The notes under the pieces were generated by a model. It was not told where the DNA came from. It did no database searches and saw only the letters and a program-made list of their open reading frames with translations. Both the position numbers and the translations under genes were made by a program. From the NCBI RefSeq assembly GCF_020379485.1, contig NC_063450.1, positions 31,286,137-31,350,136 of the forward strand: a stretch of DNA of 64,000 nt. Direction: 5' to 3'. This DNA is from Brassica napus. Its lineage: Eukaryota; Streptophyta; Magnoliopsida; Brassicales; Brassicaceae. Below, piece by piece: positions 54,090 through 64,000 of this stretch (positions are counted from its first letter, which is position 1; each line of letters begins with the position of its first letter).

Positions 54090-54755
54090 TAGGGTTGGGC
54101 AAAAAACCCGGATCCAAAGAACCGAACCGAACCCGATCCAAAATAGTAGTACCTAATCCAAACCGAAATTGATTAAATATCTGAACGGGTTCAAATTTTG
54201 GTATCTAAAGAACCGAAACCGAACCCGATCCGAACCGAAGTATCTCGGGTATCCGAATGTAACCGAAATAGATTTATATACCTAAATATATTACTTATTT
54301 TTAGATTTAATATATATTAAAAATATCCAAAATATATAAGATACTTTTAAGTTGTCTAAAATACTTGAAAATATACATAAATAGTTAAAAATAAATGTCT
54401 AAAATAGCTAAAATATATTCAAAACACTAACATACTTGAAATATCTATTGATTTTCTATCCAAATTTTCAAATCAAACTAATTTATACGTTAATTTTAGG
54501 TATTTTGACATGTATTATACAAATTTATATGTAATATATTTTTTGGTTTTATAGATTTTGAGAAATTTTAAGGATATAATGAATATTAAAAATTTTAAAA
54601 TAATTTAAATGGGTTATCCGAACCCGAACCGAACCCGCTAAGATCCGAACCAAACCCGAACCGAAATTTAGAAATACCCGAATGAGGCTGAAATCTTTAA
54701 ACCCAAAAACCCGAAACTCGAATAGATCCGAACCTAACCCGAACGCCCACCCCTA
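54090..54755. mobile_element. hAT-type non-autonomous element with CCGAACC repeats
   Basis: The left end TAGGGTTGGGC and right end GCCCACCCCTA are near-inverted. CCGAACC and its variants are dense inside both ends (54105-54250, 54610-54740) around an AT-rich core. It is the same style of element as 5957-6781. A clear 8-bp duplication was not found; the left flank is a TA repeat. Confidence 0.5.
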
Positions 54756-56227
54756 ATCCCCTATATATATATGCGTTAATTAGAGTATACATATATAGAT
54801 CACGAAAACTAAAAATATATCCAGTGTAATGCTACACTAAGACGTTTTATAAATGCTGATTCGAACAAAAATTCGGGGCGTATATTGAAATTTTAATTAT
54901 CATATTACGCACGTCTCAATTGTAGTTTCGCGAGTTTTTTTTGTTAATATCGCTATCATATTACAATCCGAATTTAAATTTGATGCAGTGTTGAAGTGAA
55001 ATATAGATACACGTCGTGATCAGTTGAGTTTTAATCCAAACAAGGTTTGTTATACCCATTTAAAACGTGAGATTCGGTTTGATATTGATTTAAAATTAAA
55101 CACATTTAAGGTGATCTATCGAAAAGCACATATAAATTAGAGAAATTTGGAAATAGATTACTTTTAAGTAGAGATGTCCAGATCGATATGGTCCTAAATG
55201 GACAAACCCATATTGAACCATAATTAAAGTTTGTCCAAATGAACGAGTCCAATTACATTCATGGACAAAATTGGGTTTAACCACTTGGACAATGGGCAAC
55301 CCAATAAACTTAAATGTCTAGGGTTTGAGAAATTGGGGAAAACACGATCTTATTTTTTTTCTTTGCAGTCTCGCTCTTCTGCGATTCTTCTGCCTCGTCT
55401 TCTTCGATTCTTCTTCCTCGTCTTCGATTCCTCTTCCTTGTGTTCGATTCTTCTTCCTCGTCTTTGTTCTTCTTCGGTTCTCCTTCGATTCTCCTTTGAC
55501 TTCTGAGGCTATCTACGCCAAAAACAATCCTAATCCCTCCGATGACCAGAAACAAGCTTTTGTGGTTGTGGGTCGAGCCATCACTGGCATAGAAGCAGAA
55601 CTAAAGGTTGAAAAGCTACAATCTTTGATTAGTTCCCTAATTTCGGTTTGTTCTCGCACAAAACATGAAATGGTTAATAATCTTTGATGAACTTTTCAGG
55701 TGCTTTACGGGTCTGGACTCTGGAGCTAGGAAGTTCGCGAGATGCTGTTGCAGCTCTTGGTTGACCTCTCACGAAGGTATTGTTTCGTGATCTTCTCGTG
55801 AATTTTGTCACTGGTGTTACTTGTGTACTGTTGTCACTCGTGTTGTGTTTTTGGTTTTGATGAGTGTTGAGATTGAAATGTGTTGTTGTTATGCGGCTGA
55901 TGAAGTTACTAGCTTTAGGGAGATGTAGGCATGACGTCTGATTGAAGCTGTTGAGTTATTTGTTAACTGATGCTTTCTCTTGTTTGCTTTCTCTTGTTTG
56001 CAGCTGTTACTTGTGTACTGTTGTCACTGGTGTTGTGGTTTTGGTTTTGATGAGTGTTGAGATTGAAATGTGTTGTTGTTATGTGGCTGATGAAGTTACT
56101 AGCTTTAGGAAGATGTAGGCATGATGTCTGATTGAAGCTGTTGAGTTATTTGTTAACTGATGCTTTCTCTTGTTTGCTTTCTCTTATTTGTTAACTGATG
56201 CTTTCTCTTTTGTTCTCTTTTGTGTAG
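54756..56227. other. Spacer with TC-rich tract and 190-bp tandem duplication
   Basis: 55370-55500 is a pyrimidine-rich tract repeating TTCTTCCTCGTCTTCGATTC-like units. 55500-55685 reads openly (SEAIYAKNNPNPSDDQKQAF, then GIEAELKVEKLQSLISSLIS) and could be a captured exon of unknown origin. From 55817 a block of about 190 bases is tandemly repeated from 56007, with few differences. It probably belongs to the 5' part of the hAT element that follows. Confidence 0.45.
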
Positions 56228-57337
56228 ATGGATGCAGATATTTTGAACCTAAACGATGATGACTATTTGAGTGTGGAAGACATAATGGCTGAGAATGAAG
56301 ATGATCAGAATGCACAAGCTGATCAGAAAGCACAAGATGATTCTGTCCAGAGTGTTGCTCATACTAGAGGTACCAAACGTAGACACTCGATATGTTGGAA
56401 GAATTTTAGTATTGTAGGAGATAAGTTGAGCCAAGCTATAAGTGTTTTCCTTCAGATTTGGAATGGTCAAGAGGAGCACTCATCAGTGAGTTTTTGTCTC
56501 CATTTGTTGAGATGACAAAACTGGTTTCAGACTCCTCATACCCTACTGCGAACTTGTACTTTATGCAAGTGTGGAAAATAGAAAGTTGGTTGAGAGATCA
56601 TGCGACTTCAGAAGATGAGTCAATATGTGAAATGGTGCAGATCATGAAGCTAAAATTCGACAAATACTGGGATGATTACAGTGATATACTTTCAATTGCT
56701 GCTGTCTTGGATCCAAAGTTGAAGTTCAAGTGCTTAGAGTACTGTTATAACACTCTAAACCCAGTAACAAGCAAGGCTAAAATAGATTGTATCCGTAAGA
56801 AGATGGAAAAGCTGTTTAGAGTGTATAAGAAGAATACTAAGACCACTACTACAACAGCTTCAGAAACCACATTGAAGAATAGCTTACCATCTGGTTATGG
56901 TGTAAGTAGTCAATCATTATTCATTAGTCACTGGTTTGGTACTTGGTTTTCTCTTAATCACTTTTTTCATGTTTATAATGCAGGGGTTTTATGCATTAAT
57001 TACTCAAAATGCAGGAGAAGGAAAAACAGCTTTAGATGTGTACTTGGCTGAACCGGTCATGGATACGGTTGCCTTTCCGAAACTAAATGTCTTAAAATAC
57101 TGGAAAAACAATAAAGCTCGGTTTAAGGAGTTGTCTCGTATGGCGTTTGATGTGCTTTGTATTCCCATTACAACTGTATCTTCAGAGTTGTCTTTTAGTG
57201 CTGGAAGCTGGGTCCTTACCAGGTACAGGAGCCGACTACTACCATCCAATGTGCAAGCTCTCATCTGTACAAGAAACTGGCTCCGTGGGTTTGAACCGAT
57301 GAGTAAGTTATCTCATCTAGATTTATTCATGTCATGA
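56228..57337 (+). pseudogene. hAT transposase relic, internally deleted
   Basis: Starts with an acidic leader (MDADILNLNDDDYLSVED...) that in related proteins precedes a BED zinc finger. The finger and catalytic core are missing, and the frame breaks near 56380-56460. It resumes as the pre-C-terminal region (LVSDSSYPTANLYFMQVWKI, DDYSDILSIAAVLDPKLKF), crosses a small intron (about 56902-56983, plus possibly more), and ends in the hAT C-terminal dimerisation region (LDVYLAEPV, LSRMAFDVLCIPITTVSSEL, FSAGSWVL). Stop at 57337. An Ac-like hAT transposase that has lost its DNA-binding and catalytic parts cannot transpose itself. Confidence 0.75.
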
Positions 57338-58125
57338 ATTCTTTGCTTGTTTCTGTTATGAGATCTTTGCTACTTTGCTTGTTTCTATTATGAGATCTTT
57401 GCTACTTTGCTTGTTTCTGTTATGTGAAATGCCTAGGGGATAAATAAGCATTTGGTTCGAACCATCTTGTTTGAAGTAGCTTCTTTGTTTTGAGTCGCAT
57501 AGTTCGAACCATATCTCATTCCCATAGTTCGTACCATAACTCTATTTTGAAGTTTCCAAAATTCTATATTTGAAGTTTAAATGTGTTCTTCTCCAAAAAC
57601 AAAACTTCAAACTCAACTTCAAAACTATTTGTATTTTATAATATGGTCTTTATATTTGTCATAAGTACTTTGAATTCATAAATCTTTTGTAAATAACTAG
57701 CACATATATAAACATATTACAACCATATTAATTAATAAAATATTCTACTAAAATATAAAAATTTAAATAAAATAACTTAATTAATACTAAACTTCAAACA
57801 AAATACCATATTATTCCATAAAATGATTTGCGTAATGCATATATGATCTATTAGTGCATTTCAAAGTAAAAATGGCTCTCCTCATTTTTACATTGTAGAT
57901 TACGAGCTAAATTTGTTGAAATCGGGTGATATTAATACTTGTAAATACATTAGATCAGAACAAGAAAGTAAAAGAGAAACATAAAATATTGCTAAAAGAC
58001 AAATTTCTTTCGATGATATTAATACTCATGAATATATTCGATATGAATAAGAAATAATTGTACGAAAAATACATCAAAACAATAATAACAACCATCTTTA
58101 GTTACACAAATAAATTTTGAACAAT
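57338..58125. other. AT-rich spacer with short tandem repeat
   Basis: 57340-57425 holds about three copies of a 39-base unit (GCTTGTTTCTGTTATGAGAT...CTACTTT). The rest is AT-rich and contains no recognised gene or transposon end. Confidence 0.5.
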
Positions 58126-59602
58126 TGATATGGACTTTTCAAGGGTCCAAGGTTCAAATCAAAGTAGTATTTTAGATGTCAATCCATTTTTAAGTGTTTT
58201 GATTCAAAGAGAATTCAGGTTTATACTTAAGCTAAATGCATTCAATGTATTGAAGTGATTTGATTAAGCTAATAAGAATCTAATACAATTCACTAGCAAC
58301 TTTCAAGCAAATAGATAAAAGAGGAGCCATGGGTATATAAATTTGATTTCAGATGACTAAGGTTTAATCTAAATGGCAAGCTTCAATCAACACATTTTCC
58401 TAAGTCAAGATAACAATTCTAAGCTAGTTCTTTGTCAAGACAAAAGCTCATTTACTCTCATTGATCAAACATCAAATTTCTTTGGTTTGTGTCAATCAAG
58501 CAATCATTAAGAACAGATCATTCAACTATCAAAACTCCCCCAACATCAAATATCTTTGGTAGGGTAAGTTAAGAGCATGTTGAGTTGGCTCAGACATTTC
58601 ATCGAACACCTTTCAGGCGATGAAATGTCTAGATTTCTAATCTGAAATAGCCAACTCTAGATTAGCATTAAGATCACTCAATCAAACAAAGAAACACACT
58701 AATCTATTCTAAACATTCTAGATCATCACTTAATCATCTTAATCATCCTAACCCATGAATCCAAAGATGGCTACTCATTCATTATCATGGTAGACACTAA
58801 ATCACTAGTTGATCTAAGTCTAAACATGATTAATGATTCAAGAAATCAAGCAATCACAAAAGATAATGATCAAGATTAGATATTTCACCTAAAAGTGTTT
58901 TTTGATTAGATAGAAAATAAGATAAGATCCAACTTTGGGATTACAAGAGTATTTATAACTCCTTGGAAAACCTAATGGCTTCCTTTAAAAAGTCTAAAAT
59001 GCCCTTAAAAATGTCTAAATTCGACTAAGGAAAAGACGCGACTCGGGTAGAAATCACGAGCGACAACTTGAGTTGGTTACCCCGCGTCAAACCGTCGATG
59101 CTGTCTCTCTCCGTGCGCGCGGGTACGACTCCCTGCGTCCTTCTCCCCGCGTCAGACCGTCGACGAAGCTCTCTCTCCGTGCGCACGGGTAGACGATCCC
59201 GCGTGCTCGGCCTCGCGTCAGACTGTCGACGAAGCGAAGCTCTACTCGACCCCGCGTCAGACCGTCGACGAAGCTCTCTCTCTGTGCGCGCGGGTAAGGG
59301 AACCCGCGTGCTTAACCCCGCGTTAGCCAAACGTCGCCGTCTCTTCCTGGTTTGGCTACGCGGGTAGGTGAACCCGCGGCCTCGACCCTGCGTCGGACTC
59401 GCCAGACTTGACCAATGTTCATTTTTCATCCCTTTTTGAACCACAATGCTTCTAAACACCTCTAATCACTCCATAGGACACTCCAACACCTGATAAAGAC
59501 ATATGAATGCAATATTGATCCTAAAGATGCTAAATTCCTAATCTATATGATCATTATGTGCAAAAATGGATGGATAAAACAATGCAAATATGCAAAATAT
59601 CA
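58126..59602 (-). repeat. Athila LTR with GC-rich tandem block
   Basis: Length 1477. Homology to the LTR at 37150-38592 is clear at both ends. At 59035-59400 there is a GC-rich block of about 60-bp units containing CGCGTCAGACCGTCGACGAA and CTCTCTCCGTGCGC. It occupies the same relative place as the GAGCGACCT block at 37345-37670, but the repeat sequence differs. Confidence 0.85.
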
Positions 59603-61439
59603 ACTCCCCCAAACTTGTTCTTTACTTGTCCTCAAGTGAACTTGCAAGAACTCATAAGAGAGAGATGTTTGAAGGTGGGAGCTCATAGCCAAAAGAAACA
59701 CTTCCTAGCACTCAACTTAACATCCTAAAGAAAAAGAGCAAATAGCATGAGCAACTCTCTTATTATACTCTAGCTTCTCTAGGCCTATCAATAATCTTAT
59801 GCCTCTACACAAGTTGCACTACTCATCAACCAACAAGTTCCTTCAACCAGCTCTCACATTGATTCACACACACACACACACAAGGTGAGTTCTCATAAAT
59901 GGGTACATGATCTTAATCATTTGGCTAGGTAAGCAATGGTCTAATGTGAATGAAGAGGAGAGTTCAAATGTATCATTTCAAGGTGGTTATCACTCAAAAA
60001 CAAGGAGCTTGATCATTATGCAAAATTTATCTAAGACTAGAAGCAATTCATGCATACATAGATCCATTCTCATCATTCTACCATTTTTCCAAGTGATTAC
60101 AAGTTCTACCCTTTTTATCCCCATCTTAAAACCAAAATAGTACCCACTCACATCACTCACCCAATGAACAACTCTCTTTTTCTTTTGACTCAACCAACTA
60201 GGGACTTTTATTCACTTTTTACAACACTTAGCTCTAACTCTTTCTCATTTCCCTTCCCACCTTCTCATTGATTCTCTTTTCTTTTCTCTTTTTTTTTTTA
60301 TAAGAGGGAAGGTCCTTTTGTACACAATCTAGAGCTTCATTCTTTCCTTTTATCTCTAGGATTTTTTTTTTCATGACACTTAGTTCATCCTTCTCATCTT
60401 TCTCACTCCCCAAACCCAAAATATTAATATTTAGAAAACACAAACCCACTCACCATCTCCAAATGCTAGCTCATTATGCTAGCAAGAGATGAAAACAAAT
60501 CTATGTCGCCTCCAATACTCTCAAGATTTTGCACATGACAAGTTATCAAAAGAGGCCTCACTCATGCAAATCAATGTTTGGTCTCAAAGAATGGCTAGGG
60601 CTGTAAGGTATGGAGTGCAATTTGGGTTAACAAAGAGTGGCATAATGGAATAAGATAACCCAATTGTGTATGAGATCCATGATCAAATATGCAAGTGCCC
60701 ATATGCATGAGAAATTAAGTTAATTCAAGCCAAGATCAGTTTGGAGCTGGTTTTAAAAACAATGTCAATATCAAGCAAACAAACAAGTTTCAAGAACAGT
60801 TTTCAAGGTTCGAAGCATACAAGGCTTTCAAGAGATGCTTAAGCTACTTGACATGTTTAACTTGGGTGCCACTTTGAGTTCTAGGCATGAGTTCTTTACA
60901 AGGGATTTTTAAATCATTGCTCCCTATGCAAGTGAATGCAACCTATATGCTGTAGACTCAATCCTAAGAGTGCAAGTGATGCAACTACATGTTTCTTTTT
61001 GTGTTTTTCAAAATTTTCAATTTTTTTGGTTTTTCTATGTATATATGTATGTACAATGCAATGCATGAGAATCAAAATCATCAAAGAAAATATGATCAAA
61101 TACTTGGTACCTTCCCCAAACATAGTTCACACAGTCTCTGTGTTAGGAAGTTGAAGGAGATACCTAAAAGAGGGATAAATGCAAAGAAAAACTGGTATAT
61201 ACAATGGAAAGGTGGTGGAGTACCTCACGATGGAGCTTGGGAAGAGGCTGTTGCCTCATCCTCGGTGTCAGCTTCCTCATCTGTTGAGGCAAGGGATGGA
61301 GATTTGTTTCTTGAAGAGGAGGGTAGAGCTGGTGGGTTTCTCTTCCGGCGGAGCAGCTGTTTCTTAGTGGCAGGAAAACTGAGTGACAAAGGGCCAATTG
61401 AGGGCTGGGGCTGGGGGGTAAGGAAGTCAAGGTCTGCTG

Positions 61440-63117
61440 TTTAGTATCCTGCTACAGCTCCTCTAGTCAGGATATCAACCACCTTCTTCATGAACTGAGC
61501 TTCAGCTTCAGCTTGCCTCTTCACAGTCTTACTCAACTCCTTGCACTTGTCCTTGAGCTTGAAGATAGTTCTGTCCTGAGCTTTGTTCCATCTTTGGAGA
61601 TTGCCAATATACTCATAAGCTTAGCGAAAGGGACCACTGGCCAAAGCTCCAGGACGCTGCTCAAAGTGGTAACGAGGAGGGCCATAGAGGAGCTCAGAGT
61701 TTAAACCAGCAGTATCTTCCTGGTACATGCCACATTTATCCGCCGTCTTCTCTTCTTCTTTGGAGAGCTCATGCGGCCTAGAGGACCATGGGGTGCAAGG
61801 AAGTGTTCTTCTCCAATATCAAAGCTAATAGCTCATGGCTGCTTCAAGCTTGTTAGGTTCCAGTTTGGGAGAAGCATTTCAACATCCTTTGTAGACTGTA
61901 GGTAAGAGTCGACACAAACTCCATCGAACCTTCCACTAAAGTACTGAGCTTTCTTCAAGAAGTTTCCATCCAAGAAGGAGGGACCAGTTACATCATCTCC
62001 CTATCCTTGTACTCAAGCAATGGGGTTATCAAGCCACCAATTCCAATATAAGGTTCAGAGTCACTTGTTGTCCAAGCCCACTCTTTGTAGTGGATGAGGC
62101 GCTTCACAAAGAATCCCACCATTCCAAAGTTCTTGTAGAAATCAGTGCTGACAAGAGGCAACTGAGGGAGTGAAGCATAATGTTAGACGGTTTGGTGAAG
62201 AAGTTGTAGCTCTTCATCATTAACAGTTCCTGGTTCTTTCCTTGGGAAGATGGTGTAGACAATCAACCTGTGGAGATAGCACACTGAAGATGGCGAATGG
62301 AGGCATTCTTGTCACGGCTGGGCCTGCGATCCTTGCCCGCCAACACCTTCCAAACCAGTTTGGCAATGCTCTCTTCCTTGTAGGCATCATAAAGTATGGG
62401 GATGGATGATTCCTCCAAATCCTTAAGACCAAGTGCTTGTCCAATCTCCTTGAAGGTCATGTAGTGGACTTTCTCATGGACCTTAAATTTGATCTTCCCC
62501 CATCCTTTCCTCACATGCTTAGAGGTGTGAAAGGTGGCCTCCAATGATGCCGAGAACTGACATGAGACCTCTTCATAGGTAGGGTGAGCCATAGAGAAGA
62601 AGCTTTGCATGTTCATGTGCTCCAGCATTGACTTGATGTCTTCATCTATCTCTAACTCTTCCATAATCTTGATATCCGAAAATCTAGTTGGAGGCCAAAA
62701 CACACCATTCTTCAAATGCTCAAACAACTCAGATTCTGTTGTCTTCTTGGTCCTATCTCTCTCGACATCAACCTCTTTTCCCTAAGACATCTTGGCTTTC
62801 TTGAGGGGAGCTTGGTCTTCTTTAGTGATGTCCTCACTGGCTTCCACTTGAGGAAGAGCTGCCCCCTTGCCCTTTGGCTCCTTAGCTCTCTTGGGAGGAG
62901 CTGACTTTTTACCACCAACAACTTCTTTCTCAACAATGGCAACTTGCTTTCCATCTCTCCTCTCTTGAGCTTTTGATTTATTTGCTGCCAAGGCTTGTTG
63001 CCTAGAAGTCCCTCCTGTTGCAGTCATGGAGGTTAAAGGCTTTCCAGTCCTAGCAGTCTCTTGCTTTGCAACCTCTTGCTTCTCAGCTTCCATCATGTGT
63101 TGATCCTTTCTCCCCAT
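61440..63117 (-). pseudogene. Athila ORF (PF03078-type, env position), broken
   Basis: On the minus strand from the ATG at 63117 (MGRKDQHMMEAEKQE...), a Lys/Glu/Ala-rich N-terminus continues to a stop near 62782. The frame then reopens without a shift (from about 62727, WPPTRFSDIKIMEELEID, FHTSKHVRKGWGKIKFKVHE, MTFKEIGQALGL). A frameshift near 62280 moves to the next frame (YHRLIVYTIFPRKEPG-like), and further stops follow toward 61440. This is the Athila-specific ORF between pol and the 3' LTR, sometimes called env-like; its function is unknown. The breaks rule out a full product. Confidence 0.7.
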
Positions 63118-63299
63118 TTGTACCTTGCTCTGGAAGAATGGAAATGATGAGTTGAATCAAGAAAATAGACTACAGAGGCGAAAGCTTGGATTTAGAAAAA
63201 AGAATGGAGTGATTTGGTGGAAAATTGAGTGAGATATGAAGTGATTTGGTGTGGGAGGTTTTAGGGAGTTTGGTGTTTGTGAAAAAGAGAGAGAGAGAG

Positions 63300-63595
63300 T
63301 CGCGGTTAAGGCAAGTTTAGGGTTGAACCGGTCGGGTCGTCAGGTGTTTGGGTTTGGGCGCGGGTAATGAAGTCGTCACACGGGTAGGAAGACAAGGTGG
63401 GAACCCGCATCGCCGTTCCCGCGTGAACTCGTCGTCGACGACCAGCTTCATGTGCGCGGGTAAGCAAACCCGAGTTGGCTCTTCTCGCGCTCTCTCCAGC
63501 TCCGTGCGCACGGGTAATCGAACCCGCGGCTTCGACCCCGCGTCGGAACTCGACCACTTAGCCTCTTTTTTTTTTTTTTTTTTTTTTTTCAAATC
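63300..63595 (-). repeat. GC-rich repeat and poly-T between pol and the Athila ORF
   Basis: At 63340-63545 motifs such as GCGCGGGTAA, AACCCGC and CCCCGCGTCGGA recur. They are close to those in the LTR block at 59035-59400 of the same element. A poly-T run of about 27 follows at 63563-63589. Reading frames across it are by-products of the repeat. Confidence 0.65.
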
Positions 63596-63682
63596 CTAGT
63601 GAAGTATGTACAAGGATAGACATGGGACTTCCTCCCAAGTGAGCTTGTTTTAAGTCTCTAGCTTGACTTTGTTTTCCTTTGG

Positions 63683-64000
63683 CTAGGCGGAGACGAGGTC
63701 GGAGAGTGAAACCGATATTCCTTTCTCCTCCGTTGTGGTTCCCATGTAGAGCTTAACTCTTTGTCCATTGATTGTAAAGTCTCCACCATTCTTGTTCCAT
63801 AACACAATTGCTCCATATGGCCTAACTTCCTTGATCTTGAAAGGACCAGACCATCTTGACTTGAGCTTCCCGGGGAACAACTTCAATCTAGAGTTGTAGA
63901 GAAGAACTTGATCTCCAGCATTGAACTCTCTCTTCAAAATCTTCTTGTCATGAAAAGCTTTGGTTTTCTCCTTGTAGATCCTTGAGTTCTCAAAAGCATC
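63683..64000 (-). CDS. Gypsy pol C-terminal end (integrase C-terminus), partial
   Basis: The minus-strand frame is open from the window edge to a stop at 63683. It includes YKEKTKAFHDKKILKREFNAGDQVLLYNSRLKLFPGKLKSRWSGPF in pieces typical of the Gypsy integrase C-terminal domain (GDQVLLYNSR..LFPGKLKSRWSGPF). The integrase core and the rest of pol lie outside the window. Its presence shows that this copy, unlike the element at 25-38 kb, had a pol gene. Confidence 0.85.
   Translation of the reverse strand, partial: DAFENSRIYKEKTKAFHDKKILKREFNAGDQVLLYNSRLKLFPGKLKSRWSGPFKIKEVRPYGAIVLWNKNGGDFTINGQRVKLYMGTTTEEKGISVSLSDLVSA

Larger units (their letters stand above)
58126..64000 (-). mobile_element. 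Athila-type Gypsy retrotransposon, minus strand, partial
   Basis: The 3' LTR is 58126-59602; on the plus strand it starts TGATAT and ends ATATCA, followed by ACTCCCCCA, the reversed polypurine tract. Going right come 3' non-coding DNA matching 36066-37149 and 27800-28367, a broken Athila ORF (61440-63117), a GC-rich repeat, and the end of pol (63683 onward). The 5' part lies outside the window. It is the same family as the element at 25-38 kb but from a more diverged copy that still has pol. Confidence 0.85.

Noticed and set aside
59035..59400. A CRISPR-like array of regular GC-rich repeats
   Set aside because: The repeats lie inside a plant retrotransposon LTR, are imperfect, have no unique equal-length spacers and no cas genes. 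The host is a plant.
59025..59459. A 144-residue Arg-rich minus-strand frame in the LTR
   Set aside because: It is a translation of the GC-rich LTR repeat units, and the plus strand also reads openly across the same repeats.
58126..59602. A solo LTR
   Set aside because: The polypurine tract, Athila 3' region and pol end follow on its right, so it is the 3' LTR of an element running out of the window.
61089..61444. A plus-strand gene of about 150 residues
   Set aside because: The region aligns with the 3' non-coding region and end of the Athila ORF on the minus strand; the plus-strand frame has no recognisable domain.

Overview
This window is plant nuclear DNA, most likely a Brassica (rapa/oleracea/napus type) chromosome arm. 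The genes have many GT-AG introns, the intergenic DNA is AT-rich, and the four intact genes closely match Arabidopsis chromosome 5 genes that I recall as neighbours around AT5G44190 to AT5G44260: GLK2, CBP20, ALA2 and TZF5. The species assignment rests on remembered protein similarity and gene order; no search was run.

Layout. 1-2400: AT-rich spacer with a likely Helitron 3' end and a MITE-like inverted repeat. 2419-4557: GLK2 (+, five exons), with a 33-bp perfect foldback carrying four G-boxes in intron 2. 4558-15200: a swollen spacer with a second Helitron-like end, a hAT-type element, a SINE with a perfect target duplication, a MULE-like element, an XH-domain fragment of an FDM/IDN2-like gene, a MITE, and a broken DnaJ/DUF3444 gene. 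15212-16917: CBP20 (-, eight exons, one U12 AT-AC intron). 16918-20530: no recognisable gene. 20533-38850: a nested transposon stack. A Harbinger-like element holding the 3' end of a cp29-type RNA-binding protein gene was broken by a Tnt1-like Copia element. This is followed by an Athila-type Gypsy derivative, which in turn holds a 7.7-kb CACTA element. 39674-45571: ALA2 (+, 24 coding exons). 46412-49858: a deleted CACTA element with a Helitron inside it. 50690-51090: a MITE with interstitial telomere-like repeats. 52832-53974: TZF5 (-, single exon). 54090-57340: a hAT-type non-autonomous element, then a broken hAT transposase. 58126-64000: a second Athila-type element on the minus strand, running off the window.

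The four host genes are not an operon and do separate jobs: chloroplast transcription control, RNA cap binding, phospholipid flipping, and seed/hormone-related RNA regulation. Genes I recall lying between CBP20 and ALA2 in Arabidopsis (ERF9, an F-box gene, a PPR gene) and between ALA2 and TZF5 (a DUF829 gene) are not visible here; transposons occupy those intervals.

I found no convincing new biological system. The best leads are the G-box foldback inside GLK2, the ordered nested insertions with an internal empty-site control, the gag-only Athila derivative, and the differing GC-rich repeat blocks in otherwise homologous Athila LTRs. Exon limits were set by eye from splice signals, reading phase and remembered Arabidopsis proteins.
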